This document shows, piece by piece, positions 45,646-54,616 of a stretch of 64,000 nucleotides of DNA. Where the stretch lies: contig NZ_MSCN01000001.1 in assembly GCF_002954685.1 (NCBI RefSeq), positions 2,588,187 to 2,652,186 of the forward strand, given 5' to 3'. Positions within the stretch are counted from its first letter, which is position 1; every line of letters starts with the position of its first letter. The position numbers and the translations under genes are program-made. The DNA is from Polaribacter porphyrae (GTDB lineage: Bacteria > Bacteroidota > Bacteroidia > Flavobacteriales > Flavobacteriaceae). The notes under the pieces were generated by a model. It had not been told where the DNA came from. It saw nothing but the letters and a program-made list of their open reading frames with translations, and searched no databases.

Positions 45646-45712
45646 CAAAATTATAATTTGCTACATATTCTATGACTTTTTTGTGTAACTTAAATTAATT
45701 CTATTGTAACAA
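45646..45712 (-). promoter_or_regulatory. susC upstream region: -7 element and TTGTAACAA motif
   Basis: On the minus strand TAATTTTG (45653-45646) fits the TAnnTTTG -7 element, 59 bases before the susC ATG. No good TTG at -33 is seen. Further upstream, at 45704-45712, TTGTAACAA is a near-palindrome whose one-base variant TTGTTACAA recurs at the same distance from the regulator gene (see 49894-49902). It could be a binding site of the hybrid regulator. Confidence 0.35.
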
Positions 45713-45754
45713 TTTTACTATTTGCTGCTAAAATCGTACGTGTTAAATTAAAAT

Positions 45755-48700
45755 TTAACTTGTTTTAGAACTTGTTCTACCCATATATTCTAAAGGTGTA
45801 GTTCCTTTAAGCTCTTTAAATAATTTATTAAAATGAGAATAGCTTGTAAATCCAACAGCATCCATAGCTTCTTGAATTCTATCACAACCATTATCCATCA
45901 TATGCACAACATAATTAATTTTTATTGAGTTTATAAAACTTTTAGTAGTTTTACCTGTTAGGCTTTTTAATTTTCTATGAAGTTGCATTCTACTTAAACC
46001 AACCGATTTAGAAAGTTCTTCGGTGGTAAAATTATTATTTGTGAAATTTTCTTCAATTAAGTTTTTTAATTTTAGAATTAATTTTTGATCAAAAGAGGTG
46101 TATTCTTGTGTATTTGGTAAAATATTTATCTCTTTAAACAGGTACTGTTTAAATTTTTGTTGAGTTTCTAGAATGTTTTCGATTTTTTGAATTAATTCTT
46201 TTATTTTGAATGGTTTGGGAATATAGTCCCAAGCACCAGCTTCTAATCCTTGATTTCTAAATTCATCATCTGTTTTTGCAGTTAATAATAATGTAGGGAT
46301 GTGAGAAGTAGAAGTATTCTCTCTTAATTGTTTACACATAGTTACCCCATCCATTTCTGGCATCATAACATCAGAAATAATAAGGTTTGGTTTTTCATTT
46401 TTTGCAATTTCTAGACCTACTTTACCATTTTTTGCTTCAATAATTTTATATTCTTTTTGAAGATTAGTTCTTATGTAGGTCCTTAAATCGTAATCATCTT
46501 CAACAATTAAGATTAACTCGTCATTATTTGGTTTTTGAATTTGCTTAACTTCAATATTCTCATAATTCTTAATTTTATGAATTTCAATTCTCTTTTTACC
46601 GTGAAATTCTATATCGGTATACTTTTCCCTTTCCACGGGTATAAGAATTATGAACTCTGTTCCACCTAAACTACTATCTGCTGCAATAATCTCTCCTCTA
46701 TGAGCTTTAATTAGATTGTAACTTAAATGTAAACCTACCCCAGAAGAATGTCTGTCTTTCCCATGAAAATATCTTTTGAAAATTTCTTTTTTATTTATGT
46801 CTGATATTCCTACACCACTATCTTTTACAATAATATTTGCATATCTTTCATTTTGTTTCCAAATTATTTTTACTTCAATTTCTATTTTACCATTTTTAGG
46901 TGTGTATCTGAAAGCATTGGAGAGTAAATTATAGACTACTTTTTCAATGATATCTTTATCAAAGAAACAATCTTTACTATTAGAACTTACAAAATTAAAT
47001 TCTATATTAGAATTTTTAGCTTGCCACATGAAATTCTCATAAATTTCAGAAACAAATTTTGTTAGATTTCCTTCAGAAACATTAAGAATATTTTTATTGG
47101 CATTTAATTTTCTAAAATCTAAAAGTTGATTGACTAAATGCATTAATCGCTGTGTATTTCTTAAAATGATATTATAATTAAACTTAAAGTTATCTAAAGT
47201 TATATCTTTATAGTTAATGTCTTGTAAGGGTCCTATAATTAAAGAAAGAGGTGTTTTAAATTCGTGTGCTACATCAGTAAAAAATATGAGTTTTAACTCA
47301 TTGATATCCTTTTCTTTTTCTATTATTAATTTATTTAGATTTAGTTCGTTTTTTAACTTTTGTTTTTTAGACCAGAAAAATAAAATAATATACAATAAAG
47401 AGCAGATTGCAATGAAATAGAACATATATGCATACCATGCGAGCCAGGGGGCTGGTGAGATTTCAAATGAGATTTCTTTTGTTGAGGAATTCCAGTTGCC
47501 ATTAGCATCTAATAATTGTACTTTTAAAATATAATCTCCAGCATCTAGATTTGAGTAATTAGCATATTTATAAGAATAATCAGTATAATTCCAACTGCTA
47601 TCATATCCTTCTAACTTATATCTATATTTATCAGTGGTGCTATTGGTAAAGTTGTTGGAAGTAAATTCAATTAAGAAATTGTTCTGTTTGTGGCTCAAAG
47701 AGATTTTTTTCGCTTTATTGATGCTTTTTCTCAACGGAATGGAACCAAGAAAATTTTGATTTGGAGATATAGACGTATTATAAATTTGAAAATCTGTAAA
47801 ATTAACCTGATATTTCTTTTCTTTTGTGATTGGAAATTTGTAATTTAAAGTATTGATTCCTTTAAAAGTACCTATATACAAAAGGCTATCTTTAATAAAT
47901 AAGGCTTTCGTCAAAAAGCTAGAGTTTAGACCATCATTATAGGTGTATATTCTATCTTCATTCTTTTTATAGTTGTAATTTATTAAGCTGGTAGAACTGG
48001 TAAGCCATAGAGAACCGTCTAAATCTTGAATAACTCCCATATTCTTTTTATTCCTTAAACTTTCATTATCAATAACTCTAAACTCCTTTTTATCTTTTGG
48101 CAAATAAAGTAAACCTAAATCTGTAGTAACCCATAATTCACCTTCAGAACCTTTTAAAATTCCCCAAATATTATTATTCGGTATTTTATAGTTATTATTA
48201 AACTCACTGTTATATTCTTCTATAGATATAAAACGTCCTTCTGAATCTAAATTCATTTTAAATAACCCATATGAAATTGTTCCAATCCATAAACAATTTA
48301 AAGATTTATCAAACAATAAAGTAAAAAGTCGTTTTCCTTTTAATACATCTAATTGTGGGTAAATATCATTTGCCCAATTAAAAATATTTTCTTTTTCAAT
48401 AATAAGGCCATTATAATTTCCATAATAAGTGTTACCATATATATCTTCTGCAATAACGGATGCATTTTTATCTAAATAGTTATTCCTTTCTGTTTTAAAA
48501 TTTTTCTTGGAAAAACTATTTTTTTCCTTATCGTGTAAAATATACAATCCTTTATCTGTAGAAATGTAAACAGTGTTTTTAATTTCCTTTAATGTATAGG
48601 GAGTAATATTTTTACCCAGATCTATATATTCTGTAACTTGTGTTTTTAAATTATAACGATAAGCATTTTCATCTTGTATTATAAAATAGATATAATCACC

Positions 48701-49783
48701 TACATTAATCATATTTCTAATAATAGGTAATTGTTTACTATTTTTTATATTGTTTAGCTCTATTGCATTGATGTTTTTCTTATTTAAATTTGAGTAACTC
48801 AATCCAAATCTATTTGCAATCCATAGTGTGTTTTTAGAATCACAATGTATAAATGTTATACCACTATTAAATAAATTTCTAGGTTTTTCCTCTGTGTTTT
48901 TATACTGTTTTTTTACGTCTAGATTTTTATAATCTACTTGAAGAAGTCCTCTGTTCAAGGTTCCAATCCATATGTCCTTATTTTTAGAAACATTGATTGT
49001 TTTAAATTTAAAATCTTGTTTGGTATTAAAATTACGAACAACATAATCCCCTCCCATTGGTGAAGCAATCTTTATTTTAAACTCGTATAATGCCCATAGT
49101 CTTCCGTGTTTATCGACTATAAGATCTTCAAAATTGTAACTTCCTAAACTTTTTATGTATTCGTACGTATTTTCTTTTTTCTTCCATACACCAGATGAAG
49201 TAGCGACATATAAAATGTTATTACTAAAAACTATTTTTTCAATTGAAATTCCATTTAAAGGACCTTGTAAAACTTCACTTGTTATTTTATTTTCAATATC
49301 CTTTATTTTAAGTAATCCTTTTCTAGTACCAATGATAATATTATTGGAATTTTCTTGATAGATACTTGTTATAGATTTATAATTAGAAGGTGTTTTAACT
49401 CTGTAAAACATTTGTTCTTCTTTTGAAAAGTAATTTAATCCATTGCCTTCTGTACCTATCCAAATTCTATTTTTATTGTCTTCAAATAAATAAGTTATTC
49501 TATTTCCAGATAAGCTATTTTCAACATTATACTCTGTGTAAAACTTAGTAACATTATTTCCATCATATCTATTTAGACCGTCATCGGTTCCAATCCAAAG
49601 AAAACCGTCTGAATCTCTAATTAGACAACTTACATCGCTTTTAGTTAATTGATTATTAATATTTAGAGAATTAAAATATAATTCTTGACCATAATTTGTT
49701 AATGTGGTTAAAAAAAATATGTAAAATAAATTTTTAAAATTTATTAGAATGTTTTCTATTAGAATGTTGAAAAATTTAAACAC
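45755..49783 (-). CDS. Hybrid two-component system (HTCS) regulator
   Basis: The 1342-residue protein joins a whole phosphorelay. Residues about 35-690 are periplasmic sensor blades (GLWIGTDDGLNRYDG, IWIGTEGNGLNYF, LWVTTDLGLLYLP, two seven-bladed propellers), and about 700-775 is a Y_Y_Y domain (YRYKLEGYDSSWNYTDYSYKY). One membrane helix lies near 785-805, then the histidine kinase with the phospho-His at 840 in DVAHEFKTPLSL and the ATPase (N952 box, DSGVG 986-990). The receiver has its phospho-Asp at about 1138 (IISDVMMPEMDG), and an AraC-type HTH covers about 1240-1340. HTCS proteins sense oligosaccharide fragments and activate the neighbouring PUL. It lies divergent from the GH9-like gene. 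Confidence 0.95.
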   Translation of the reverse strand: MFKFFNILIENILINFKNLFYIFFLTTLTNYGQELYFNSLNINNQLTKSDVSCLIRDSDGFLWIGTDDGLNRYDGNNVTKFYTEYNVENSLSGNRITYLFEDNKNRIWIGTEGNGLNYFSKEEQMFYRVKTPSNYKSITSIYQENSNNIIIGTRKGLLKIKDIENKITSEVLQGPLNGISIEKIVFSNNILYVATSSGVWKKKENTYEYIKSLGSYNFEDLIVDKHGRLWALYEFKIKIASPMGGDYVVRNFNTKQDFKFKTINVSKNKDIWIGTLNRGLLQVDYKNLDVKKQYKNTEEKPRNLFNSGITFIHCDSKNTLWIANRFGLSYSNLNKKNINAIELNNIKNSKQLPIIRNMINVGDYIYFIIQDENAYRYNLKTQVTEYIDLGKNITPYTLKEIKNTVYISTDKGLYILHDKEKNSFSKKNFKTERNNYLDKNASVIAEDIYGNTYYGNYNGLIIEKENIFNWANDIYPQLDVLKGKRLFTLLFDKSLNCLWIGTISYGLFKMNLDSEGRFISIEEYNSEFNNNYKIPNNNIWGILKGSEGELWVTTDLGLLYLPKDKKEFRVIDNESLRNKKNMGVIQDLDGSLWLTSSTSLINYNYKKNEDRIYTYNDGLNSSFLTKALFIKDSLLYIGTFKGINTLNYKFPITKEKKYQVNFTDFQIYNTSISPNQNFLGSIPLRKSINKAKKISLSHKQNNFLIEFTSNNFTNSTTDKYRYKLEGYDSSWNYTDYSYKYANYSNLDAGDYILKVQLLDANGNWNSSTKEISFEISPAPWLAWYAYMFYFIAICSLLYIILFFWSKKQKLKNELNLNKLIIEKEKDINELKLIFFTDVAHEFKTPLSLIIGPLQDINYKDITLDNFKFNYNIILRNTQRLMHLVNQLLDFRKLNANKNILNVSEGNLTKFVSEIYENFMWQAKNSNIEFNFVSSNSKDCFFDKDIIEKVVYNLLSNAFRYTPKNGKIEIEVKIIWKQNERYANIIVKDSGVGISDINKKEIFKRYFHGKDRHSSGVGLHLSYNLIKAHRGEIIAADSSLGGTEFIILIPVEREKYTDIEFHGKKRIEIHKIKNYENIEVKQIQKPNNDELILIVEDDYDLRTYIRTNLQKEYKIIEAKNGKVGLEIAKNEKPNLIISDVMMPEMDGVTMCKQLRENTSTSHIPTLLLTAKTDDEFRNQGLEAGAWDYIPKPFKIKELIQKIENILETQQKFKQYLFKEINILPNTQEYTSFDQKLILKLKNLIEENFTNNNFTTEELSKSVGLSRMQLHRKLKSLTGKTTKSFINSIKINYVVHMMDNGCDRIQEAMDAVGFTSYSHFNKLFKELKGTTPLEYMGRTSSKTS

Positions 49784-49893
49784 TGCTTATTTGTCGTTTT
49801 AATTGATTTTTAACTTAAAGACTATAAATATTAAAGTAAATATAAAAGATTAGATTATCTTATTATGAATTGAAAACCTTTAAAAAATCTAAT

Positions 49894-49961
49894 TTGTTAC
49901 AATTCATATAGTTTATGTTACATCAAGTGTTACTCAACATTTGAAGTCATTAGTATCTTTG
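49894..49961 (+). promoter_or_regulatory. Divergent control region between the HTCS gene and the GH9-like gene
   Basis: The 233-base gap 49784-50016 contains TTGTTACAA at 49894-49902 (111 bases from the HTCS start and 115 bases from the 50017 start), and TATCTTTG at 49954-49961, a good -7 element for the plus-strand operon 56 bases before the ATG. TTTG at 49940-49943 is only 10 bases from it and so not a normal -33 element; regulated promoters often lack that element. Confidence 0.4.
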
Positions 49962-50016
49962 ACATTAAATTTTGTAAAGTTCGTTTTCAAATGAATATTA
50001 GAGATTATACATACAT

Positions 50017-52155
50017 ATGTTAAAAGGTAGAAATATATTGTTAGTATTTTGTTTTATGACTTACTATGGTCTTGAAGCACAAATTAATCATTCTTTACTT
50101 AAATCTGTCGAGATTTTTCCAGATGATAATACTGAAAAGCTAAAAAATATTAATGATGGAATTATCGATAGTAATATATGGGAATCTAAGCGTAAAAATT
50201 CTAATTATTCTTTTGTTATTAACTTTTCCGCAGATTTTGTAATTGGTGGATCCCATATTTATCTTCCTGTTAACAAGAGTGTTGATTTTGAAAAAGTATC
50301 ATTTCAATATTATGAGAAAGGGGAATGGAGTAATTTTGAAGGAGGGACTGCTTTCTTAAAATCTTCAAACCTTTTAAGCATTGTTTTTAGTAAAACAGCA
50401 AGTACTTCTAAAATAAAAATAAATTTTACAAATGCTTCTAATTTAGCGATATCTGAAATAACTGTTTGGGGAACTAAAGTGCCTGATTTATGGTATGGAG
50501 TATCAAAGGGCAATGAAAAGTTTATTCCTAAAAGGCATTGGGTTTGTGTTAATCAAGTTGCACATAACATAAACGCACCCAAAAGATTTACAGTACCAAC
50601 TGCCAATGCAGATTTAGTATATTATGTAGTTGAAAAAGAATCAGATAAAGTTCTTTTTAAAGGAACACTGAAAAATAAAATAGGAGATTTTACTAAATTC
50701 AAGCCAAAAACTAACAGCTTTTCCAAAGAATATTTCATAAGAGTCAAAGATTCAATTTTTGGAGATTCAGATTCATATCCTTTTCTAGTTGCAGAAGAAG
50801 CTATTCAAAAAACAGCATATCAATCTGCTGTAGATTTTATGAATGATGCACGTAGTATGGTCGGCACACATCCTTCAGCTTATGGTGGATGTCCTTGGAG
50901 AGATGGAGCATATTATACTTTTGAGGTGCCCTCTATGGTTATGATGTATTTATCTAATCCAGAAGTTTTCGAAAAGATGAAAGTTTCTATTAACTATAAT
51001 AAAGAAAAAGAAAAGATTCTTTCAAGTAGTTTTAACCCAACAAAAGAACCAAGTGATAAGAAAGCTTTGTCTATTATACAATCATACTATTCAGAACTTG
51101 AAAACCCTAAAGATTTAAAGGCTCCAGATATTATACAAATGATACGTTTTGGTATTGGTTGGTATTTATTAGACCCGAATACAAAAGATCCTTCTGGAGA
51201 TGAATTAGGTTGGCAAATCCACAATCAAACTGTTGAGCAATTTGCATTTTTCTTGTATGGATATCCCGCCTATCAAAAGTACATATCTCATAGTTTTTAC
51301 AACAAAGTATTACAGAAAACATTAAAACTTTGGGATGAAACAGGTTTGTTCAAGGTTATTACTAAAATAGGTACTCCTAAAGGAAGGCATTGCTTAGGGC
51401 ACTCCATTTTACCAAATTTATTAATGTATGAAGTAGCTAAAAGAGAAAATTTATCTACCGCTAATTTATTTTTAGAAGCAGCATACAATCAAACAAAATG
51501 GGTTATAGAAAATGTTGATTGGAAAGATCCAAAGTATACAAAAGGTCAACGTATAAGTGAGCCAAGACTAATTACTGGATTATCTCATTTTCAAAAAAAT
51601 TACCCCGAGTTTGCCCCTAAAGGTCTTTTAAAAAAGATTAATGCTTGGTCTAAAGAGGTTATTCGTCTATCAGAAAATGAATGGGATTTTAGAAGGTATG
51701 ATTTAAATAAAAACTGGACATTACCTTCATTTAATGAAGCAGGAAACGTTATAGGTTTTCCAGCTTGTGCTTTATCTGTTGCTATGGTTACAAAAGATAA
51801 GCAAATAAAAGATAGGTTGGTTCAAATTGCATATGCACATATAGATAATTTTAATGGAAGAAATCCGACGAAAGACCATTGTGCCAATAACCCAGAAAAG
51901 GGTTTTATTGGTGTTGATTCTGGTTGGAAATATGGAGATCCAAGACATGATGTGTGCGCTAGATTAGAAACTGTACGAGGAGCTTTATGCTCCTTACCTG
52001 GAACTGAAATGTATCCTTTTAACCCATTAGGAAAACCAAGACATGGAGAAGGTTGGACTGTATATAATTCAAACTGGAACTTAACATTAGCCTATTTAAA
52101 TTTTTATGAAGGTATAAGTTCTATTGAAATTTTAAAAAAGATACCTAACAATTAA
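50017..52155 (+). CDS. GH9-like glycoside hydrolase with discoidin-type N-terminal domain
   Basis: The 712-residue protein has a signal peptide to about residue 22. A beta-sandwich resembling an F5/8 type C (CBM32-like) domain covers about 24-152. An Ig-like domain of GH9 type covers 172-260 (VCVNQVAHNINAPKRFTV ... SDSYPFLVAE). An (alpha/alpha)6-like helical domain follows, with GGCPWRDGAYYTFE at 290-303, GRNP at 614-617 and GWTVYNSNWNLTLAYLNF at the end. In GH9 enzymes the first of these is DAGDY with the catalytic base and the last contains NE with the catalytic acid; here both differ, so the chemistry may be changed. It is first in the plus-strand PUL operon; the next gene starts 12 bases after its stop. 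Confidence 0.65.
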   Translation: MLKGRNILLVFCFMTYYGLEAQINHSLLKSVEIFPDDNTEKLKNINDGIIDSNIWESKRKNSNYSFVINFSADFVIGGSHIYLPVNKSVDFEKVSFQYYEKGEWSNFEGGTAFLKSSNLLSIVFSKTASTSKIKINFTNASNLAISEITVWGTKVPDLWYGVSKGNEKFIPKRHWVCVNQVAHNINAPKRFTVPTANADLVYYVVEKESDKVLFKGTLKNKIGDFTKFKPKTNSFSKEYFIRVKDSIFGDSDSYPFLVAEEAIQKTAYQSAVDFMNDARSMVGTHPSAYGGCPWRDGAYYTFEVPSMVMMYLSNPEVFEKMKVSINYNKEKEKILSSSFNPTKEPSDKKALSIIQSYYSELENPKDLKAPDIIQMIRFGIGWYLLDPNTKDPSGDELGWQIHNQTVEQFAFFLYGYPAYQKYISHSFYNKVLQKTLKLWDETGLFKVITKIGTPKGRHCLGHSILPNLLMYEVAKRENLSTANLFLEAAYNQTKWVIENVDWKDPKYTKGQRISEPRLITGLSHFQKNYPEFAPKGLLKKINAWSKEVIRLSENEWDFRRYDLNKNWTLPSFNEAGNVIGFPACALSVAMVTKDKQIKDRLVQIAYAHIDNFNGRNPTKDHCANNPEKGFIGVDSGWKYGDPRHDVCARLETVRGALCSLPGTEMYPFNPLGKPRHGEGWTVYNSNWNLTLAYLNFYEGISSIEILKKIPNN

Positions 52156-52167
52156 TTGAGTTTAAAG

Positions 52168-53841
52168 ATGAGGAGTGTATTTATTTTTCTTGTGTTAACA
52201 TTTATTTCTTTGGTTACAATGGCACAAATTAAAGTAGCTGATTTTGGGGCTATACCTAATGATGGTAAAGATGATTTGAAGGCAATTAAAAATGCTGTAA
52301 AAGCTTTGAGTAAAGAAAAAAATAAGATATTGATTTTTGAGGAAGGTACTTATGATTTATTCTTTGATGAAGAGGGCAAAGAAAGAGGTATACGCATCTA
52401 TGATCAAAATAATGTTACTTTTTTAGGTAAGAATGATAAAGACAATAATCCTTTAACAACACTACTTCGTCATCACAAAGTAAAAAATAATGTTTGGGGT
52501 AAAACTATATTAGAAGTTGTAAGATGTGATAATTTTAAGTTAAAAAATTTCATTTTTGACAACTTTCCAAGAAATACAAGTGCTGGAAAAATAATTGAAA
52601 ATAATGGAAATTCTATTGTTGTAAAAGTTTTTGAAGGAAACCCTATAATAGCAAATACTAGAGCCTATTGTGCAAATACTTGGAACTTAGAAAACAAAAC
52701 TTTATTGCCTGTAGAAAGTATTACTTATGGTGGAGATGTTTCGAGTAGTCCTGATGAACATACCTGGCATATAAAAAATAAGAAAAAGAGATTGATGGAA
52801 CTTAAATCTTCAAAAATTGCTTCTAAGGTAAAAAAGGGAGAAGCTATAAGCTGGCATTTTGGTTACAGTGGAATTCAAGTTTCCTATAAATATTGTGATA
52901 ACTTAAATGTAGAAAATGTGACTACATATAACGCTATTGGCTTTTGTATGGAAGCTAGAGGTTGTGGTAATATTTATTCAAAAAATGTTCGTTTCAAAGC
53001 ACCTGATAATCAATTAGCAGTCGGTTCTAGAGATGCATGGAAAATTTATGCTTCAAATGGAAATGTTGTAATGGATAATTTATATGTAGAAGGTGTAAGA
53101 TGGGATGGTCAAAATGTTCATGGTTCCTTCGCTTTTGTTCATGAAATAATAGATGATAGAACTATTTGGTTTAAAAAGAAATATAAAGCATTGTTAAGTA
53201 TAAGAAAAGGTAGTATTATAACACTTTCCAAAGATAATCATCAAAAAGAAAGCTTAACAGTAGAGAGCTTCGAAAAAAAAGAAGTAGATGGTAATTTTGC
53301 GGGATTTCAAGTAACTTTTAAAGAAAAAATTCCATCTTTTGTAAATAAAGAAACCCTAGGTATGGTGATGGATTGGAATACAAGGTCTTACACTCTAAAA
53401 AATTCAACATTCAAGAATATTGCTGGATCAGCAAGCATACTTAGAAATTCAAATTCATTGATACACAATAACACTTTTTCAAATATCATGTATCCATTAA
53501 CCATAGGTGGAACGATAGGTGAAGGTGAGGGTGTTATACCCAATAATGTTACTATTTCTAACAATAAATTTACAAGTTCAGGTTGGGTTTCTAGGCATAC
53601 AAAAAAGGGAGCTATAGTTTTAAGTAATTGGAAATCATCTGAATATGAGCTTTCTCCATTTATGAAAAATATAAGAATAACCGACAATGAAATTATAAAT
53701 GGAGAGATTGGAATTAATGTTAATGATGCAGATGGCGTTTACATATTTAAAAACAAGTTTGAGAATACTGAAAGAAAAATAGTTATTGGAAATGCTATAA
53801 ATATAAAGAGTGATGAAATTCTTCCAAAGATTGATAAATAA
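52168..53841 (+). CDS. Secreted right-handed parallel beta-helix enzyme, GH110-like
   Basis: I start at ATG 52168 (MRSVFIFLVLTFISLVTMAQ), a clean signal peptide; the TTG at 52156 is less likely. The 557-residue product opens with VADFGAIPNDGKDDLKAIKNA, the entry strand of pectin-lyase-fold enzymes, and shows a ladder of beta-helix coils (NLNVENVTTYNAIGFCMEA, NIYSKNVRFKAPDN, NVVMDNLYVEGVRWDGQNVHG, YTLKNSTFKNIAGSASILRN, PNNVTISNNKFTSSG). The block DGQNVHGSF resembles GH110 alpha-1,3-galactosidases (D/N-V-H-G). GH110, GH28-like or a lyase are alternatives. It would remove side-chain sugars or cut the backbone outside the cytoplasm. Confidence 0.7.
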   Translation: MRSVFIFLVLTFISLVTMAQIKVADFGAIPNDGKDDLKAIKNAVKALSKEKNKILIFEEGTYDLFFDEEGKERGIRIYDQNNVTFLGKNDKDNNPLTTLLRHHKVKNNVWGKTILEVVRCDNFKLKNFIFDNFPRNTSAGKIIENNGNSIVVKVFEGNPIIANTRAYCANTWNLENKTLLPVESITYGGDVSSSPDEHTWHIKNKKKRLMELKSSKIASKVKKGEAISWHFGYSGIQVSYKYCDNLNVENVTTYNAIGFCMEARGCGNIYSKNVRFKAPDNQLAVGSRDAWKIYASNGNVVMDNLYVEGVRWDGQNVHGSFAFVHEIIDDRTIWFKKKYKALLSIRKGSIITLSKDNHQKESLTVESFEKKEVDGNFAGFQVTFKEKIPSFVNKETLGMVMDWNTRSYTLKNSTFKNIAGSASILRNSNSLIHNNTFSNIMYPLTIGGTIGEGEGVIPNNVTISNNKFTSSGWVSRHTKKGAIVLSNWKSSEYELSPFMKNIRITDNEIINGEIGINVNDADGVYIFKNKFENTERKIVIGNAINIKSDEILPKIDK

Positions 53842-53871
53842 ATTTTTGTAACTTAATTAAAACATAAACAA

Positions 53872-54522
53872 ATGAACATTTTTTTTAGAAATACGATTCA
53901 AAATATTACAACCTTCGTTTTAGTTTTATCTGTAAATATAACTGTTGCACAAACCAAATTAATGGCCACATCCTCTGGTTTTACGAAAGAAAATGCTAGG
54001 GTTGATGGAGGAAAAAACGGCTCCTATAATTACAAAACACTTCCTATAGCTAGAGCATCTTGGAATGGGGACAAACAGGAAGGTAAAAAGTTGTATTTTA
54101 ATTTTGATTTGACAAATGCTAAAACAATAGATTTTAAAGAAGCTCATGTAAATTTCACTTTTGCTAAAATAGATAACGAAGGAAATAACGAAGGTTTTTC
54201 TATTATATTGAAAGCATTTACTGAGAAAACCGAAGAATTACCTTTGCAACCGAATCATGGCAATTTTGATTTTACAAAAGGATATTCAGAAACTGTAATC
54301 TCAGAAAAAAAATTTTATGGTTCTGGTGACTATCCTAAAAAGAATAGTGTTTTGACATTTAATATTTCAACATTTTTAACTGAAGCCTTAAATGAAAATA
54401 AAGAAAAAGTTTTATTCGAATTATCAATTAGAGATAGAGTAAAAGACAAGTTTTTTATCGGAAACATTGCTTCACACTTAAATTACAAAAAATCAATCAA
54501 ACCTAATATTACAATTAAATAA
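53872..54522 (+). CDS. Small secreted CBM96-like protein
   Basis: The 216-residue protein is a signal peptide (TTFVLVLSVNITVAQ, ending near 28) followed by one domain: KLMATSSGFTKENARVDG, ASWNGDKQEGKKLYFNFDL, NEGFSIILKAFTE, GSGDYPKKNSVLTFNISTFL and KFFIGNIASHLN at the end. This is the divergent third paralogue (about 40% identical by eye) of the domain in the 35882 and 54617 proteins. It lacks a T9SS sorting domain, so it should stay periplasmic or be released. It starts 30 bases after the beta-helix gene and is probably in its operon. Confidence 0.75.
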   Translation: MNIFFRNTIQNITTFVLVLSVNITVAQTKLMATSSGFTKENARVDGGKNGSYNYKTLPIARASWNGDKQEGKKLYFNFDLTNAKTIDFKEAHVNFTFAKIDNEGNNEGFSIILKAFTEKTEELPLQPNHGNFDFTKGYSETVISEKKFYGSGDYPKKNSVLTFNISTFLTEALNENKEKVLFELSIRDRVKDKFFIGNIASHLNYKKSIKPNITIK

Positions 54523-54616
54523 CTTCTTAATCAATAATAAAAAGCAATATTAGTAATCAAATAAAATCTTTTAGATGATTACTAATTTTAAAATTAATAA
54601 ACTAAAATTTAAAATT

